64,000 bases of DNA from Afipia sp. GAS231. Lineage in GTDB: Bacteria > Pseudomonadota > Alphaproteobacteria > Rhizobiales > Xanthobacteraceae. Every line of letters starts with the position of its first letter. Positions within the stretch are counted from its first letter, which is position 1. Positions 7,455 to 16,224 of the stretch are shown here, one piece after another. A program made the position numbers and the translations under genes. The stretch is from assembly GCF_900103365.1 (NCBI RefSeq), contig NZ_LT629703.1, positions 4,650,001-4,714,000 of the forward strand, written 5' to 3'. Under the pieces are notes generated by a model that was not told where the DNA came from, ran no database searches, and saw nothing but the letters and a program-made list of their open reading frames with translations.

Positions 7455-8744
7455 ATGGACCGCATTCGTATTGTCGGCGGCAGCAAGCTCAACGGCACCA
7501 TCGCCATTTCAGGCGCGAAGAATGCGGCGCTGCCGCTGATGATCGCGGGGCTGTTGACCGAAGAAACACTGATCCTCGACAACGTGCCGCGGCTCGCCGA
7601 CGTCGCGCAGTTGCAGCGCATTCTCGGTAACCACGGCGTCGACATCATGTCGGCGGGCAAGCGGCCCGGCGACCGCGAATATCAGGGCCAGACCCTGCAC
7701 ATCTCGGCGGCTGACATCATCGACACCACGGCGCCCTACGAACTGGTGTCGCGGATGCGCGCCAGCTTCTGGGTGATCGCGCCGCTATTGGCGCGTATGC
7801 ATGAAGCCAAAGTGTCGCTGCCGGGCGGCTGCGCCATCGGCACGCGCCCCGTGGATCTCTTGATCATGGCGCTGGAAAAACTCGGCGCCGAACTCGTCAT
7901 CGACGGCGGCTATGTGGTCGCGAAAGCCCCCGGCGGTCTGCGCGGCGCTGCGATCGATTTTCCCAAGGTGACGGTCAGCGGCACCCACGTGGCGCTGATG
8001 GCGGCGACGCTTGCGAAGGGCACCACGGTTATCACCAACGCCGCCTGCGAGCCCGAGATAACGGACGTCGCCGATTGCCTCAACAAGATGGGCGCGCGGA
8101 TCGAAGGCGCCGGCACGCCGCGCATTACCGTCGAGGGCGTCGAGAAATTGCATCGTGCGCGACACACCGTGCTGCCTGACAGGATCGAGGCCGGCACCTA
8201 TGCGATGGCGGTCGCGATGACCGGCGGCGAGGTGCAGCTCGCCGGCGCGCGGCCCGAGCTGCTACAGTCGGCGCTCGACGTGCTGACCGAGGCCGGCGCG
8301 GTCATATCGGTCAACCCTGAAGGCATCCGCGTCAGCCGCAACGGCGCCGGCATCCGGCCCGTAAAAGTGTCGACCGCGCCGTTCCCGGGTTTTCCCACCG
8401 ATCTGCAGGCGCAACTGATGGCGCTGATGGCCTGCGCCGGCGGCGCCTCGGAGATAACCGAGACGATTTTCGAGAACCGCTTCATGCATGTGCAGGAACT
8501 GGCGCGGTTCGGCGCCAAGATCGCGCTCGACGGCGAGACCGCGACCATCGACGGCACCGCCACGCTGCGCGGCGCGCCTGTCATGGCGACCGACCTGCGC
8601 GCCTCGGTGTCGCTGGTGATCGCCGGCCTTGCCGCCGAGGGCGAAACCATGGTCAACCGGATCTATCACCTCGACCGCGGTTTTGAGCGGCTGGAGGAAA
8701 AACTGTCGGCCTGCGGCGCGTCGATCCAGCGCATCAGCGATTAG
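7455..8744 (+). CDS. murA: UDP-N-acetylglucosamine 1-carboxyvinyltransferase MurA
   Basis: MurA transfers enolpyruvate from PEP to UDP-GlcNAc, the first committed step of peptidoglycan synthesis in the cytoplasm. The 429-residue length is typical. Visible landmarks are K22-N23 in [11 protein letters not shown], the active-site loop [13 protein letters not shown] with Cys126 (the PEP- and fosfomycin-reactive cysteine), and an FPTDLQAQ segment in the second half. ATG 7455 is preceded by AGGGGA at good spacing; a TTG two codons upstream is less likely. A DUF2948 gene follows 32 bases after the stop. Confidence 0.97.
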   Translation: MDRIRIVGGSKLNGTIAISGAKNAALPLMIAGLLTEETLILDNVPRLADVAQLQRILGNHGVDIMSAGKRPGDREYQGQTLHISAADIIDTTAPYELVSRMRASFWVIAPLLARMHEAKVSLPGGCAIGTRPVDLLIMALEKLGAELVIDGGYVVAKAPGGLRGAAIDFPKVTVSGTHVALMAATLAKGTTVITNAACEPEITDVADCLNKMGARIEGAGTPRITVEGVEKLHRARHTVLPDRIEAGTYAMAVAMTGGEVQLAGARPELLQSALDVLTEAGAVISVNPEGIRVSRNGAGIRPVKVSTAPFPGFPTDLQAQLMALMACAGGASEITETIFENRFMHVQELARFGAKIALDGETATIDGTATLRGAPVMATDLRASVSLVIAGLAAEGETMVNRIYHLDRGFERLEEKLSACGASIQRISD

Positions 8745-8776
8745 GATACGCACAAAAGTAAAGATAAGGTCTCGGG

Positions 8777-9232
8777 ATGCCGGCGCCGGAACAGCTTAGA
8801 TTGATTGCGCTCGACGCCGACGATCTCTCGGTGATTTCGGCCCATGTGCAGGACGCCCGCGTGCAGGCCTCCGACATCGTCTGGCGGCAGGACGAGAAAC
8901 GCCTGGTGGTCGGCATGTCCAGGCTGGACTGGGAGCAGACCCTGTCCGGCGGAACCGCCCCGCGTCGGCTGATCGCGGCCCTGCGGTTCGACCGGGTGCT
9001 GGCCTGCAAGTCGCGCAACATCGACCTGGGGGCGCCAAACGCGGTGCTGGAACTGGTCGGGATCGAATTCCACCCCACTGAGCCCCCCGGCGGCAGCGCG
9101 CTGTTGCTGTTCAACCATGGCGGGGCGCTGCGGCTGGACGTCGAGTGCCTGGAATGCGAGCTGACCGACCTCGGCGACGACGATCTCGGCACCAGCGGCG
9201 TGGACGCGGAATCGTCCGGGTTGGGGGCGTGA
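8777..9232 (+). CDS. DUF2948 family protein
   Basis: A 151-residue soluble protein recognised as DUF2948 by LRLIALDADDLSVISAHVQDA at the N-terminus and DIVWRQDEKRLVVGMSR in the middle. The function is unknown, but in many alphaproteobacteria it lies between murA and hisD, as here. No signal peptide or membrane span is present. It begins 32 bases after murA and is probably cotranscribed with it; a family A palindrome follows and divides it from hisD. Confidence 0.88.
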   Translation: MPAPEQLRLIALDADDLSVISAHVQDARVQASDIVWRQDEKRLVVGMSRLDWEQTLSGGTAPRRLIAALRFDRVLACKSRNIDLGAPNAVLELVGIEFHPTEPPGGSALLLFNHGGALRLDVECLECELTDLGDDDLGTSGVDAESSGLGA

Positions 9233-9240
9233 GGGGTAGT

Positions 9241-9320
9241 GTCATTCCGGGGCGATGCGAAGCATCGAACCCGGAATCTCGAGATTCCGGGTTCGGTCCT
9301 GCGGACCGCCCCGGAATGAC
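9241..9320. repeat. Palindromic intergenic repeat, family A
   Basis: The arms GTCATTCCGGGGCGATGCG and CGCCCCGGAATGAC flank an AACCCGGAATCTCGAGATTCCGGGTT core, which is itself a near-perfect hairpin. It lies between the DUF2948 gene and hisD. Confidence 0.85.
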
Positions 9321-9398
9321 ACCCCGGAGGGTTGACGACCCCCAGCCGCCGCGCCATTGAGCATAGACCTCTGGATTACATCCCGTCAGAAAGCCGCC

Positions 9399-10694
9399 AT
9401 GCCCGTTCGCCTCGACAGAAACAGCGCCGATTTCGACGCGCGGTTTGCGGCGTTTCTCGCCGCCAAGCGTGAAGTCTCCGCCGATGTCGAGCGGGCGACC
9501 CGCGCCATCGTCGACGACGTCGCGGCCCGTGGCGACGCCGCCCTGATCGAGGCGACGAAAAAGTTCGACCGGCTCGAGATCGCGACCGGGGCCTTGCGTG
9601 TCACCGCGGCCGAGGTCGACGCGGCGGTAAAGGCCTGCGACGCCAAGACCCTCGATGCACTGAAATTCGCAGCCGAGCGGATCGAACTGTTCCACCGCCG
9701 CCAGTTGCCGAAAGACGAACGCTTCACCGATGCGCTCGGGGTCGAACTCGGCTGGCGCTGGAGCGCGATCGATGCGGTCGGGCTCTATGTGCCCGGCGGC
9801 ACCGCGGCCTATCCGTCCTCGGTGCTGATGAACGCGGTGCCGGCGCGCGTCGCCGGCGTGCCCCGCGTCGTGATGGTGGTGCCGTCGCCCGACGGCAAGC
9901 TCAATCCGCTGGTGCTGGCGGCTGCACACCTCGGCGGTGTTTCCGAAATCTACCGCGTCGGCGGCGCGCAGGCCGTGGCTGCGCTCGCCTATGGCACCGC
10001 GACCATTGCGCCGGTCGCCAAAATCGTCGGCCCCGGCAACGCCTATGTCGCCGCCGCCAAGCGGCAGGTGTTCGGCAAGGTCGGCATCGACATGATCGCC
10101 GGCCCCTCCGAAGTGCTCGTCATCGCCGACGAGACCGGCAATGCCGGCTGGATCGCGGCGGATCTCTTGGCGCAGGCCGAGCATGACGCCAGCGCACAGT
10201 CGATCCTGATCACGGATAGCGCCGCATTGGCGGATGACGTCGAACGCGCGGTGGAATCGCAACTCGCGACCTTGCCGCGTGCGGCGATCGCGCGGACCTC
10301 GTGGAACGATTTCGGCGCCGTCATTCTGGTGAAAACGCTGGACCAGGCGGTCGATCTCGCCAACGCCATCGCCGCCGAACATCTGGAGATCATGACCGCG
10401 GACGCCGAAGCCTTGTCGGCAAAGGTCCGCAATGCCGGCGCGATCTTCCTCGGGCCCCATACGCCGGAGGCGATCGGCGATTATGTCGGCGGCTCCAACC
10501 ATGTGCTGCCCACCGCGCGTTCGGCGCGGTTCTCGTCCGGCCTTGGCGTGCTAGACTTCATGAAGCGCACCTCGATTCTCAAATGCGGGCCCGACCAATT
10601 GCGCGCGCTGGGGCCCGCCGCGATGACCTTGGGGAAAGCGGAAGGTCTCGATGCCCATTCACGCTCCGTCGGATTGCGTCTCAATTTGTCATGA
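9399..10694 (+). CDS. hisD: Histidinol dehydrogenase HisD
   Basis: Catalyses the last two steps of histidine synthesis, L-histidinol to L-histidine with two NAD+, as a zinc-dependent homodimer. The 431-residue protein shows the expected blocks: [35 protein letters not shown], the [10 protein letters not shown] motif, the AEHDASAQ and AEHLEI metal/catalytic histidine segments, and GGSNHVLPT near the C-terminus. The frame is open to 9357 (TTG), but ATG 9399 gives the family-typical MPVRLDR start. Its stop overlaps the UPF0262 start by four bases, so the two genes are coupled. Confidence 0.97.
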   Translation: MPVRLDRNSADFDARFAAFLAAKREVSADVERATRAIVDDVAARGDAALIEATKKFDRLEIATGALRVTAAEVDAAVKACDAKTLDALKFAAERIELFHRRQLPKDERFTDALGVELGWRWSAIDAVGLYVPGGTAAYPSSVLMNAVPARVAGVPRVVMVVPSPDGKLNPLVLAAAHLGGVSEIYRVGGAQAVAALAYGTATIAPVAKIVGPGNAYVAAAKRQVFGKVGIDMIAGPSEVLVIADETGNAGWIAADLLAQAEHDASAQSILITDSAALADDVERAVESQLATLPRAAIARTSWNDFGAVILVKTLDQAVDLANAIAAEHLEIMTADAEALSAKVRNAGAIFLGPHTPEAIGDYVGGSNHVLPTARSARFSSGLGVLDFMKRTSILKCGPDQLRALGPAAMTLGKAEGLDAHSRSVGLRLNLS

Positions 10695-11194
10695 CCAAAC
10701 CGCCACCAGACGAGGACGCCCAGAACCGCATCGTGGCGGTGACGCTCGACGAGGAATCGATCGGGCGTTCCGGGCCTGACATCGAGCATGAGCGCGCGAT
10801 CGCGATCTACGACCTGATCGAGCAGAACCTGTTCGCGCCGGAAGGCGCCACCGACGGCCCGTTCGCCTTGCATCTGGCCATCACCGGCAACCGGCTGGCG
10901 TTCGACATCCGCCGCGAGGACGGCACGCCCGTGGTGGCGCATCTGTTGTCGCTGACGCCGTTCCGGCGGATCGTGAAGGACTACTTCATGATCTGCGACA
11001 GCTACTACCAGGCGATCCGCACCGCCACGCCCGACAAGATCGAGGCCATCGACATGGGCCGCCGCGGCATCCATGACGAAGGCTCGCGCACGCTGCAGGA
11101 GCGGCTGAAGGGCAAGGTAAGGATCGATTTCGAAACCTCGCGGCGGCTGTTCACGCTGATCTGCGTTCTGCACTGGAAGGGGCAAGACGCATGA
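10691..11194 (+). CDS. UPF0262 family protein
   Basis: A 167-residue cytoplasmic protein of the conserved alphaproteobacterial UPF0262 family, recognised by [32 protein letters not shown] and by [19 protein letters not shown]. The role is unknown. It is almost always found between hisD and a low-molecular-weight phosphatase gene, exactly as here. The ATG overlaps the hisD stop (ATGA), which suggests coupled translation. Confidence 0.93.
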   Translation: MTKPPPDEDAQNRIVAVTLDEESIGRSGPDIEHERAIAIYDLIEQNLFAPEGATDGPFALHLAITGNRLAFDIRREDGTPVVAHLLSLTPFRRIVKDYFMICDSYYQAIRTATPDKIEAIDMGRRGIHDEGSRTLQERLKGKVRIDFETSRRLFTLICVLHWKGQDA

Positions 11195-11227
11195 CCCCGT
11201 CGGGTGTAGAACGTTTCTGCAAATAGC

Positions 11228-11695
11228 ATGGTGGCGCCGCCGGGCGCGCGCAATCCGCAAGCCGTGTTGTTCGCATGCGGCTTCAACAGCGTGCGTTCGC
11301 CGATGGCCGAGAGCCTGCTGAAGCAGATGTTTCCCCACGCGCTCTATGTGAAGTCCGCCGGCGTGCGGAAGGGCGAGCTCGATCCGTTCGCGGTCGCGGT
11401 GATGGCCGAACTCGGCCAGGATATTTCCGGCCACAAGCCGATGACGTTTGCGGAACTGGAGGACTGGGAGGGGCTCAACTTCGACCTCATCATCACGCTG
11501 TCGCCCGAAGCCCATCACAAGGCGCTGGAGCTGACGCACACGGTGGCCGCCGATGTCGAATACTGGCCGACGCCGGACCCGACCACGCTGGAAGGCAGCC
11601 GCGAGCAGAAGCTCGGCGCCTATCGCGAGGTCTGCGACGGCCTGATGATGCGGATCCGCCGGCGGTTCGCGAAGGCGGGCGCAGCGAACGAGTAG
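11228..11695 (+). CDS. Low-molecular-weight phosphatase family protein
   Basis: A 155-residue protein of the LMW protein tyrosine phosphatase/arsenate reductase superfamily. The P-loop CX5R is present as C17-GFNSV-R23 followed by SPMAESL, and the general-acid Asp lies in WPTPDPT. It may dephosphorylate protein phosphotyrosine; the conserved linkage with hisD-UPF0262 gives no direct clue to substrate. The Shine-Dalgarno upstream of ATG 11228 is weak, and GTG 11231 is an adjacent alternative. Relatives are often followed by infA; here infA is absent and a repeat comes next. Confidence 0.85.
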   Translation: MVAPPGARNPQAVLFACGFNSVRSPMAESLLKQMFPHALYVKSAGVRKGELDPFAVAVMAELGQDISGHKPMTFAELEDWEGLNFDLIITLSPEAHHKALELTHTVAADVEYWPTPDPTTLEGSREQKLGAYREVCDGLMMRIRRRFAKAGAANE

Positions 11696-11698
11696 CCC

Positions 11699-11843
11699 GT
11701 CGTCCCCGCCTAGTGCGCAATTGCGCACGGGGCGCGGGGACCCATACGCCGCGGCGGTGCAAGTTGAGGCAGTGCCAGTCGCCGCTGTCATCCCTACGAC
11801 ACCCGCCTGTGGTTATGGGTCCCTGCGTTCGCAGGGACGACAG
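11699..11843. repeat. Palindromic repeat, family C, with an embedded GTGCGCAATTGCGCAC module
   Basis: The outer arms are CGTCCCCGC...GGGGACCC and GGGTCCCTGCG-TTCG-CAGGGACGAC. A perfect 16-base palindrome, GTGCGCAATTGCGCAC, sits at 11713-11728 and occurs again in an unrelated repeat at 40096-40111. A short hairpin of the same family is at 30188-30218. Confidence 0.7.
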
Positions 11844-11952
11844 AAGATTCGTAGTTCCCTCAATCACTTGTTCCCCGGTTGTGGAATGCAGCCCCTTCCG
11901 ATAGGTTCCGCGCGCGCTCGCCCCCCGAATCCTCTTCTTCGACGAATCCCGC

Positions 11953-12576
11953 ATGCTTGGCCGTCCCAAACTTGTTCTCGCTTCCGGTTCGCCGCGACGG
12001 CTGAGCCTGCTCAACCAGGCCGGCATCGAGCCCGACGCGCTGCGTCCCGCCGACGTCGATGAGACCCCGAAGCGGGGCGAACTGCCGCGCGCCTGCGCCA
12101 ACCGCCTCGCAAGAGCAAAAGCCGACGCGGCGCTCAAATCCGTCCAGCTCGACGACGAACTGCGCGGCTCCTTCATTCTCGCCGCCGACACCGTGGTCGC
12201 GGTCGGCCGCCGCATCCTGCCCAAGGCCAACCTGGTCGACGAGGCCGCGCAGTGCCTGCGGCTGCTGTCGGGCCGCAACCACCGCGTCTACACCGCGGTG
12301 TGCCTGGTGACGCCGAAGGAAGCGTTCCGCCAGCGCCTGATCGAGACCCGCGTGCGCTTCAAGCGCCTCAGCGAGGACGACATCCAGGCCTATATCGGCT
12401 CCGGCGAATGGCGCGGCAAAGCCGGCGGCTACGCGGTGCAGGGCATCGCCGGATCGTTCGTGGTCAAGATGGTCGGCTCCTACAGCAACATCGTCGGCCT
12501 GCCGCTCTACGAATCGATCACGCTGCTCGGCGGCGAAGGTTTCCCGATCCGCTTCGGCTGGTTGAATGCCAGCTAA
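11953..12576 (+). CDS. maf: Maf-family nucleoside triphosphate pyrophosphatase
   Basis: Hydrolyses non-canonical or dTTP/UTP nucleotides to monophosphates, a house-cleaning role linked to septum control. The 207-residue length is normal. Signature blocks are [15 protein letters not shown] at the N-terminus, the ADTVVAVG catalytic Asp region, and [19 protein letters not shown] followed by [11 protein letters not shown]. It is followed, after a family D repeat, by yacG, a linkage common in alphaproteobacteria. Confidence 0.95.
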   Translation: MLGRPKLVLASGSPRRLSLLNQAGIEPDALRPADVDETPKRGELPRACANRLARAKADAALKSVQLDDELRGSFILAADTVVAVGRRILPKANLVDEAAQCLRLLSGRNHRVYTAVCLVTPKEAFRQRLIETRVRFKRLSEDDIQAYIGSGEWRGKAGGYAVQGIAGSFVVKMVGSYSNIVGLPLYESITLLGGEGFPIRFGWLNAS

Positions 12577-12608
12577 CGCGGCGCAGGCGTGAGTGTTGTA
12601 GTTTCCCC

Positions 12609-12764
12609 GTTTCTGCTTACCTCTCCCGCTCTTGCTTACCTCTCCCGCTTGCGGGGGAGGTCGACCCGCGCGTAGCGCGGGGCGGGTGGGGGCTCTTTCA
12701 ACACGGGCAGCGTGACTCGCGGCGGCACCCCCACCCCAACCCTCCCCCGCAAGCGGGAGAGGGA
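12609..12764. repeat. Palindromic intergenic repeat, family D
   Basis: The outer arms are CTCTCCCGCTTGCGGGGGAGG and CCTCCCCCGCAAGCGGGAGAG, with a middle that includes GACCCGCGCGTAGCGCGGGGCGGGTGGGGG. The left arm is partly duplicated (two CTTACCTCTCCCGCT starts). A second copy is at 18760-18895. Confidence 0.85.
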
Positions 12765-12809
12765 GCTCGGCGGCCACCGCCCAGCCTCAACATCGTGTAA
12801 ACTCCCACC

Positions 12810-12995
12810 ATGATGCCAACCGAATCCCCCAAAACCGCCGCCACCCCGAAACCCTGCCCGGAATGCGGCAAGCCGGCGAATCCCGCCACCCTGCCATTCT
12901 GTTCCCCCCGCTGCCGCGACGTCGACCTGAACCGCTGGCTCTCCGGCTCCTACGTCATCCCCGGCAAGGAGACCGACCCGGAAGACGCCGAATAA
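12810..12995 (+). CDS. yacG: DNA gyrase inhibitor YacG
   Basis: A 61-residue zinc-ribbon protein. The four ligands are visible as CPECGKP (C16, C19) and [14 protein letters not shown] (two cysteines about 30-34). YacG binds the GyrB C-terminal domain and blocks DNA binding. ATG is at 12810 with a second ATG directly after it. It follows maf as in many relatives, though a 230-base gap with a repeat lies between them. Confidence 0.93.
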   Translation: MMPTESPKTAATPKPCPECGKPANPATLPFCSPRCRDVDLNRWLSGSYVIPGKETDPEDAE

Positions 12996-13154
12996 GCCTG
13001 ATTCTGGAGGCATTTGGCGGACGGGCCGCGCCCGGGCTGGCCGAACTCCAAAGGCGGGCTTGCCACGCCGAAGCCGCAGGCGAAGGCGGGTGGACAGCGT
13101 CCCCCGACCCCACTATAAACCGCCCGCTCGGCACGTCTTTGGCTGCCTGAGTAT

Positions 13155-13230
13155 GCCCAGGTAGCTCAGTTGGTAGAGCATGCGACTGAAAATCGCAGTG
13201 TCGGTGGTTCGATCCCGCCCCTGGGCACCA
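13155..13230 (+). tRNA. tRNA-Phe (anticodon GAA)
   Basis: A full 76-base cloverleaf: acceptor GCCCAGG/CCTGGGC, D-arm GCTCAGTTGGTAGAGC, anticodon arm TGCGA-CTGAAAA-TCGCA, variable loop GTGTC, T-arm GGTGG-TTCGATC-CCGCC, and an encoded CCA. Anticodon GAA reads UUC and UUU, so it is phenylalanine. A palindrome starts directly after the CCA. Confidence 0.97.
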
Positions 13231-13322
13231 CGCTTCGCCCTTCGGGCTTCGCGTGGCGCAGCCACCAAGAAGCCGAAGGGCGAAGCGTGCCCGGCATAGC
13301 CCGAAGGGCGACGACGGGCTGA
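13229..13322. repeat. Palindromic element directly after tRNA-Phe
   Basis: CACGCTTCGCCCTTCGG and CCGAAGGGCGAAGCGTG form a long imperfect hairpin, and another CCCGAAGGGCGACG copy follows. It abuts the tRNA CCA end and could help 3' processing or termination. The repeated TTCGCCCTTCGGG unit suggests a dispersed repeat. Confidence 0.65.
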
Positions 13323-13387
13323 TCTCCAAACGAACTTGGCATCATTCGCGATTGCTTCTGCGCCTCGCCTGCTCAAGGTAATTCAGG

Positions 13388-13993
13388 ATGGATTGCAGAA
13401 TTGCAGACGAACTCATCGCCATGGCGGAACTTGACCGGAAGGTCGGTGACGAGCTGGCGGCATCGGGCGCGCTATACGAGGGCTATCATCCACGTATGGC
13501 CGTTGTTCACGAGAACAACGCTTTGCGGCTCCAGGCGATCATGGCTCAGGTCGGATGGCCGACGGAGCGCCTGGTCGGCAAACGAGCCGCAACGGCCGCC
13601 TGGCTGATCGCTCAGCACGCCATTTCGCAGCCGGAATTCCAGCGCTCCTGCCTTACGTTTCTTGCCGAGGCCGCGCGCGAGCACGCGGTCCCGCTCTGGC
13701 AGCCAGCCATGCTGGAAGACAGAATCCGCGTGTTCGAAAACAGGCCGCAGCGCTACGGCACGCAGCTCAAGCCCGATGCGCATGGCAACATGCGGCCCCA
13801 CGCGATTGAGGATCCGGAAACAGTGGATGAACGACGTCACGCTGTCGGTCTCGAACCGCTCGCTGAAATTCTTGCCCGTGCAAAACCGCAGCCCTTGCCA
13901 GCCGACCGTGAACGCTTTGAACGCGACTATCAGAAGTGGCTCATTGAAGTCGGCTGGCGCAGACGTTCGGAGCCAAATAAGGGATCAGCATGA
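13388..13993 (+). CDS. DUF6624 family protein
   Basis: A 201-residue soluble protein that I assign to DUF6624 by AATAAWLIAQHA in the middle followed by a YGTQLKPDAHGNM stretch, a combination typical of that family (VG..AA.AAWLIVQHA, YGTQ). The function is unknown; members are scattered among bacteria and are often accessory. It sits 158 bases after tRNA-Phe, in a patch that also holds a broken BON-domain gene, which hints at acquired or decaying DNA. ATG 13388 is the first start in frame. Confidence 0.72.
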   Translation: MDCRIADELIAMAELDRKVGDELAASGALYEGYHPRMAVVHENNALRLQAIMAQVGWPTERLVGKRAATAAWLIAQHAISQPEFQRSCLTFLAEAAREHAVPLWQPAMLEDRIRVFENRPQRYGTQLKPDAHGNMRPHAIEDPETVDERRHAVGLEPLAEILARAKPQPLPADRERFERDYQKWLIEVGWRRRSEPNKGSA

Positions 13994-13999
13994 GCGCGA

Positions 14000-14130
14000 A
14001 CGGGCCTCGGTGACGCCGCTGAGATGGACGATGCCGTCGCGCACGATGACGTTGAGGCCGAACGGGCTCCCGTCGTTGTTCTCGATCGCGGCAACGATGC
14101 GGCTGCGGATCTGATGACGGCGCCTCCGAG
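14000..14130 (-). pseudogene. Remnant of a BON-domain protein
   Basis: On the minus strand one frame reads IRSRIVAAIENNDGS and then NVIVRDGIVHLSGVTE, the hallmark of the C-terminal half of a BON (phospholipid-binding) domain, ending in a stop near 13992. No start codon or upstream domain (often CBS pairs or another BON) is found in frame, so only the tail survives. The flanking 14131-14417 has no recognisable gene. Confidence 0.6.
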
Positions 14131-14417
14131 GTAATTCTTACGAGGTATTTATGGAGGCAGTCTTGGGCTGGCGCAGCGCTTCCGTCCATGGGCAGAATGC
14201 CATGCAAGAGGAGGCGGGTCGGCGATGTTTGACGAGGATCAGGCCGGAGGCGGTTGCTCCGGCTAGGCTGTGCACGCTGGCATGAGGATGGCGGACGAGA
14301 TGCACCCCAGGGTCCCGACCGGATGGCGCGTGGCGCAGATCATCGGCGCCGCAGGGCTGCAGCCATGGCGACGTCATCGTCAGCCGGCGTGTCCGGTCTC
14401 GCATTGGGCGTGGGCCG

Positions 14418-15314
14418 ATGACGCAGGCCGATAAAGCCAAAGCATCCGGCCGGCGCAAGGCCGTCGCGGTGGCCCGCCCCGATTGTGCGACCGTCTTTCA
14501 GAAGATCGCGCAGGATTGCGTTGCCAGCATCAAGGCGCATCACGGCAGCGCGTGTGCCGGCGATGCCGAGGCCGTGCACCTGATCCGCGTCGCCATCACC
14601 CGGTTGCGCGCTACGGTGTCGTTCTTCGCGCCGATTGCCGCCGACGCGGAATGGCTCCGCCTGAAACAGGAAATCGCCTGGCTCAACGTCTCGCTCGGCG
14701 CCGCGCGCGACAGCGATGTGATGGTGGAGTATGCACGCCGCAGGCGCTATCGGGCTTGGGCCGGTCGCGTCATCGGTGCGGATCTCGATCGGCGACGGAC
14801 GCAGGATCATCGGCGGCTGGTGCGCTGCCTGCGCTCGGCCCGCGCCCGGCGCCTGATCGATGCGCTGGCGGTCTGGACCCGGCAGGGGCCGTGGCTGGCG
14901 CGCTGGGAAGCGGCCGCCCGCCGCGGCGACGCTGAGCCGCTGCAAGCCTATTGCGGGCGCGAACTCAATCGCTGGCGCGAGCGGTTGATCCGCAAGGGAA
15001 AGGATCTTGCGAGCTTGAACACCGCGCGCCGTCATCACCTCCGGATCAGGGCCAAGCGCTTCCGCTATATGCTGGAAGCGTTGACGGATATCGTTGCGAT
15101 GCGCAGCCGTGCCGAGCTTCGTCATATGCACCGTGCGGCAAAACGGCTGCAGCGCACGTTGGGCGATCTGCGCGACCTCAGGCGTTTTGCCAGGCTGTCG
15201 CCATCGGCAGACAAACGGGCCAAGCGCCCGCCGGGCTATCGCCGCCAACGGGAAAAGCTCGGAAATGCCGCGGCCGGGGCCTGGCGCGACCTGAAGCAGG
15301 CGGGCGCGTGCTGA
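14418..15314 (+). CDS. CHAD domain-containing protein
   Basis: A 298-residue all-helical CHAD protein. The conserved histidine/basic signatures are present: VHLIRVAITRLRATVSFF (about 53-70), HHLRIRAKRFRYML (about 205-218) and LQRTLGDLRDLRRFAR. CHAD domains bind inorganic polyphosphate through this basic surface and localise to polyphosphate granules. The adjacent CYTH domain found in some relatives is absent. The protein is very rich in Arg, as expected. No membrane segment is seen. Confidence 0.87.
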   Translation: MTQADKAKASGRRKAVAVARPDCATVFQKIAQDCVASIKAHHGSACAGDAEAVHLIRVAITRLRATVSFFAPIAADAEWLRLKQEIAWLNVSLGAARDSDVMVEYARRRRYRAWAGRVIGADLDRRRTQDHRRLVRCLRSARARRLIDALAVWTRQGPWLARWEAAARRGDAEPLQAYCGRELNRWRERLIRKGKDLASLNTARRHHLRIRAKRFRYMLEALTDIVAMRSRAELRHMHRAAKRLQRTLGDLRDLRRFARLSPSADKRAKRPPGYRRQREKLGNAAAGAWRDLKQAGAC

Positions 15315-15320
15315 CGTCCC

Positions 15321-16120
15321 TCACTGCCCCCCATCGATCTGCCGTCCCATCAGCGCGATCGCCTTCTGATAAACCCCCGCCGCATTCCAGGCTTCGATCG
15401 CCGCAAAGTTCGGTTCGCCCGGCTGATAGCCGGCGCCGGCGCGCCAGCCGTGGGCGCGGAGGAAGTTGGCGGTCGAGTTCAGCGCGTTGGCGGCGACATC
15501 GAGGTTGCCGGTGCCGTAGGCCAGAATGTTTTTCGGCATGAACTGGGTCTGGCCGACTTCGCCGTGCATCGAGCCGCGGGTGGCGCCGGACAGCGTGCCG
15601 CGATCGATCAGTTTCAGCGCGGCGTAGAGTTGCTCGGTGAAGAATTCCGGGCGGCGGCAGTCGTAGGCCAGGGTCGCGATCGACGACAGCATGTTCTGGT
15701 TGCCGCGCTGGCTGCCGAAGCCGCTCTCCATGCCCCAGATCGCAATCAGCGGTCCCGGCGGCACGCCGTAGCGCGCCTGGATCGAGGCGAACAATGCTGC
15801 CTGCGATTGCTTCAGCGAACGGCCGCGCGCGACGATGGTCGAGGCGCCGCGCTTGGCGAGGAACTGATCGAGCGAGAGACCAAAACTGCGCTGGCCGCGA
15901 TCGGCGTTGATGGTCGCGCTCGCGTAACTGGTTTGCATCAGCGCTGATGTCGCCGTCGCGCCGACGCCCTTGGCGCTGGCCTCGCGGGCGAATTCGCTCT
16001 TCCAGGCCTCGAAGCCGCCCGGGCCGTTGCCGCATTGCGCGGCCTGCGCGCGTGAGCCGAGGGGGCCAGCATCGCCGAGGCGATGAACGCGATCGTCGCA
16101 AGCTTGTTACATCCGGGCAT
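15321..16120 (-). pseudogene. Lytic murein transglycosylase with frameshift in the signal-peptide region
   Basis: The long frame (15321-15938) encodes a soluble lytic transglycosylase catalytic domain: IWGMESGFGSQRGNQ with the catalytic Glu, MHGEVGQTQFMPKN, and a C-terminal AIEAWNAAGVYQKAI. The natural N-terminus lies upstream: a signal peptide starts at 16120 (MPGCNKLATIAFIASAML) but runs into a different frame, while QAAQCGNGPGGFEAWKSEF continues in frame with the enzyme. One missing base in the G5 run at 16061-16065 would restore a single 267-residue secreted enzyme. Either the gene is inactivated, the site is phase-variable, or the base is a sequencing error. Confidence 0.8.
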
Positions 16121-16224
16121 TTGCTGACTCCGTTGACCATCAGGCATTTAAGCATAAAGTCGGCGGGCGCATAAATCCCATAATAACAATCGCGCGGGCG
16201 CGATCCGCGCCCGGGGAGGATCCC

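Noticed and set aside
11700..11952. Expected infA gene between the phosphatase and maf
   Set aside because: The stretch is a palindromic repeat; no frame encodes the short S1-type initiation factor IF-1.
13155..14417. A possible integrated island in tRNA-Phe
   Set aside because: No integrase, no direct repeat of the tRNA 3' end and no mobility gene are visible; only a mild hint from the BON remnant.
14138..14458. A 106-codon minus frame upstream of the BON remnant
   Set aside because: It has no recognisable BON or CBS sequence and overlaps the start of the CHAD gene.
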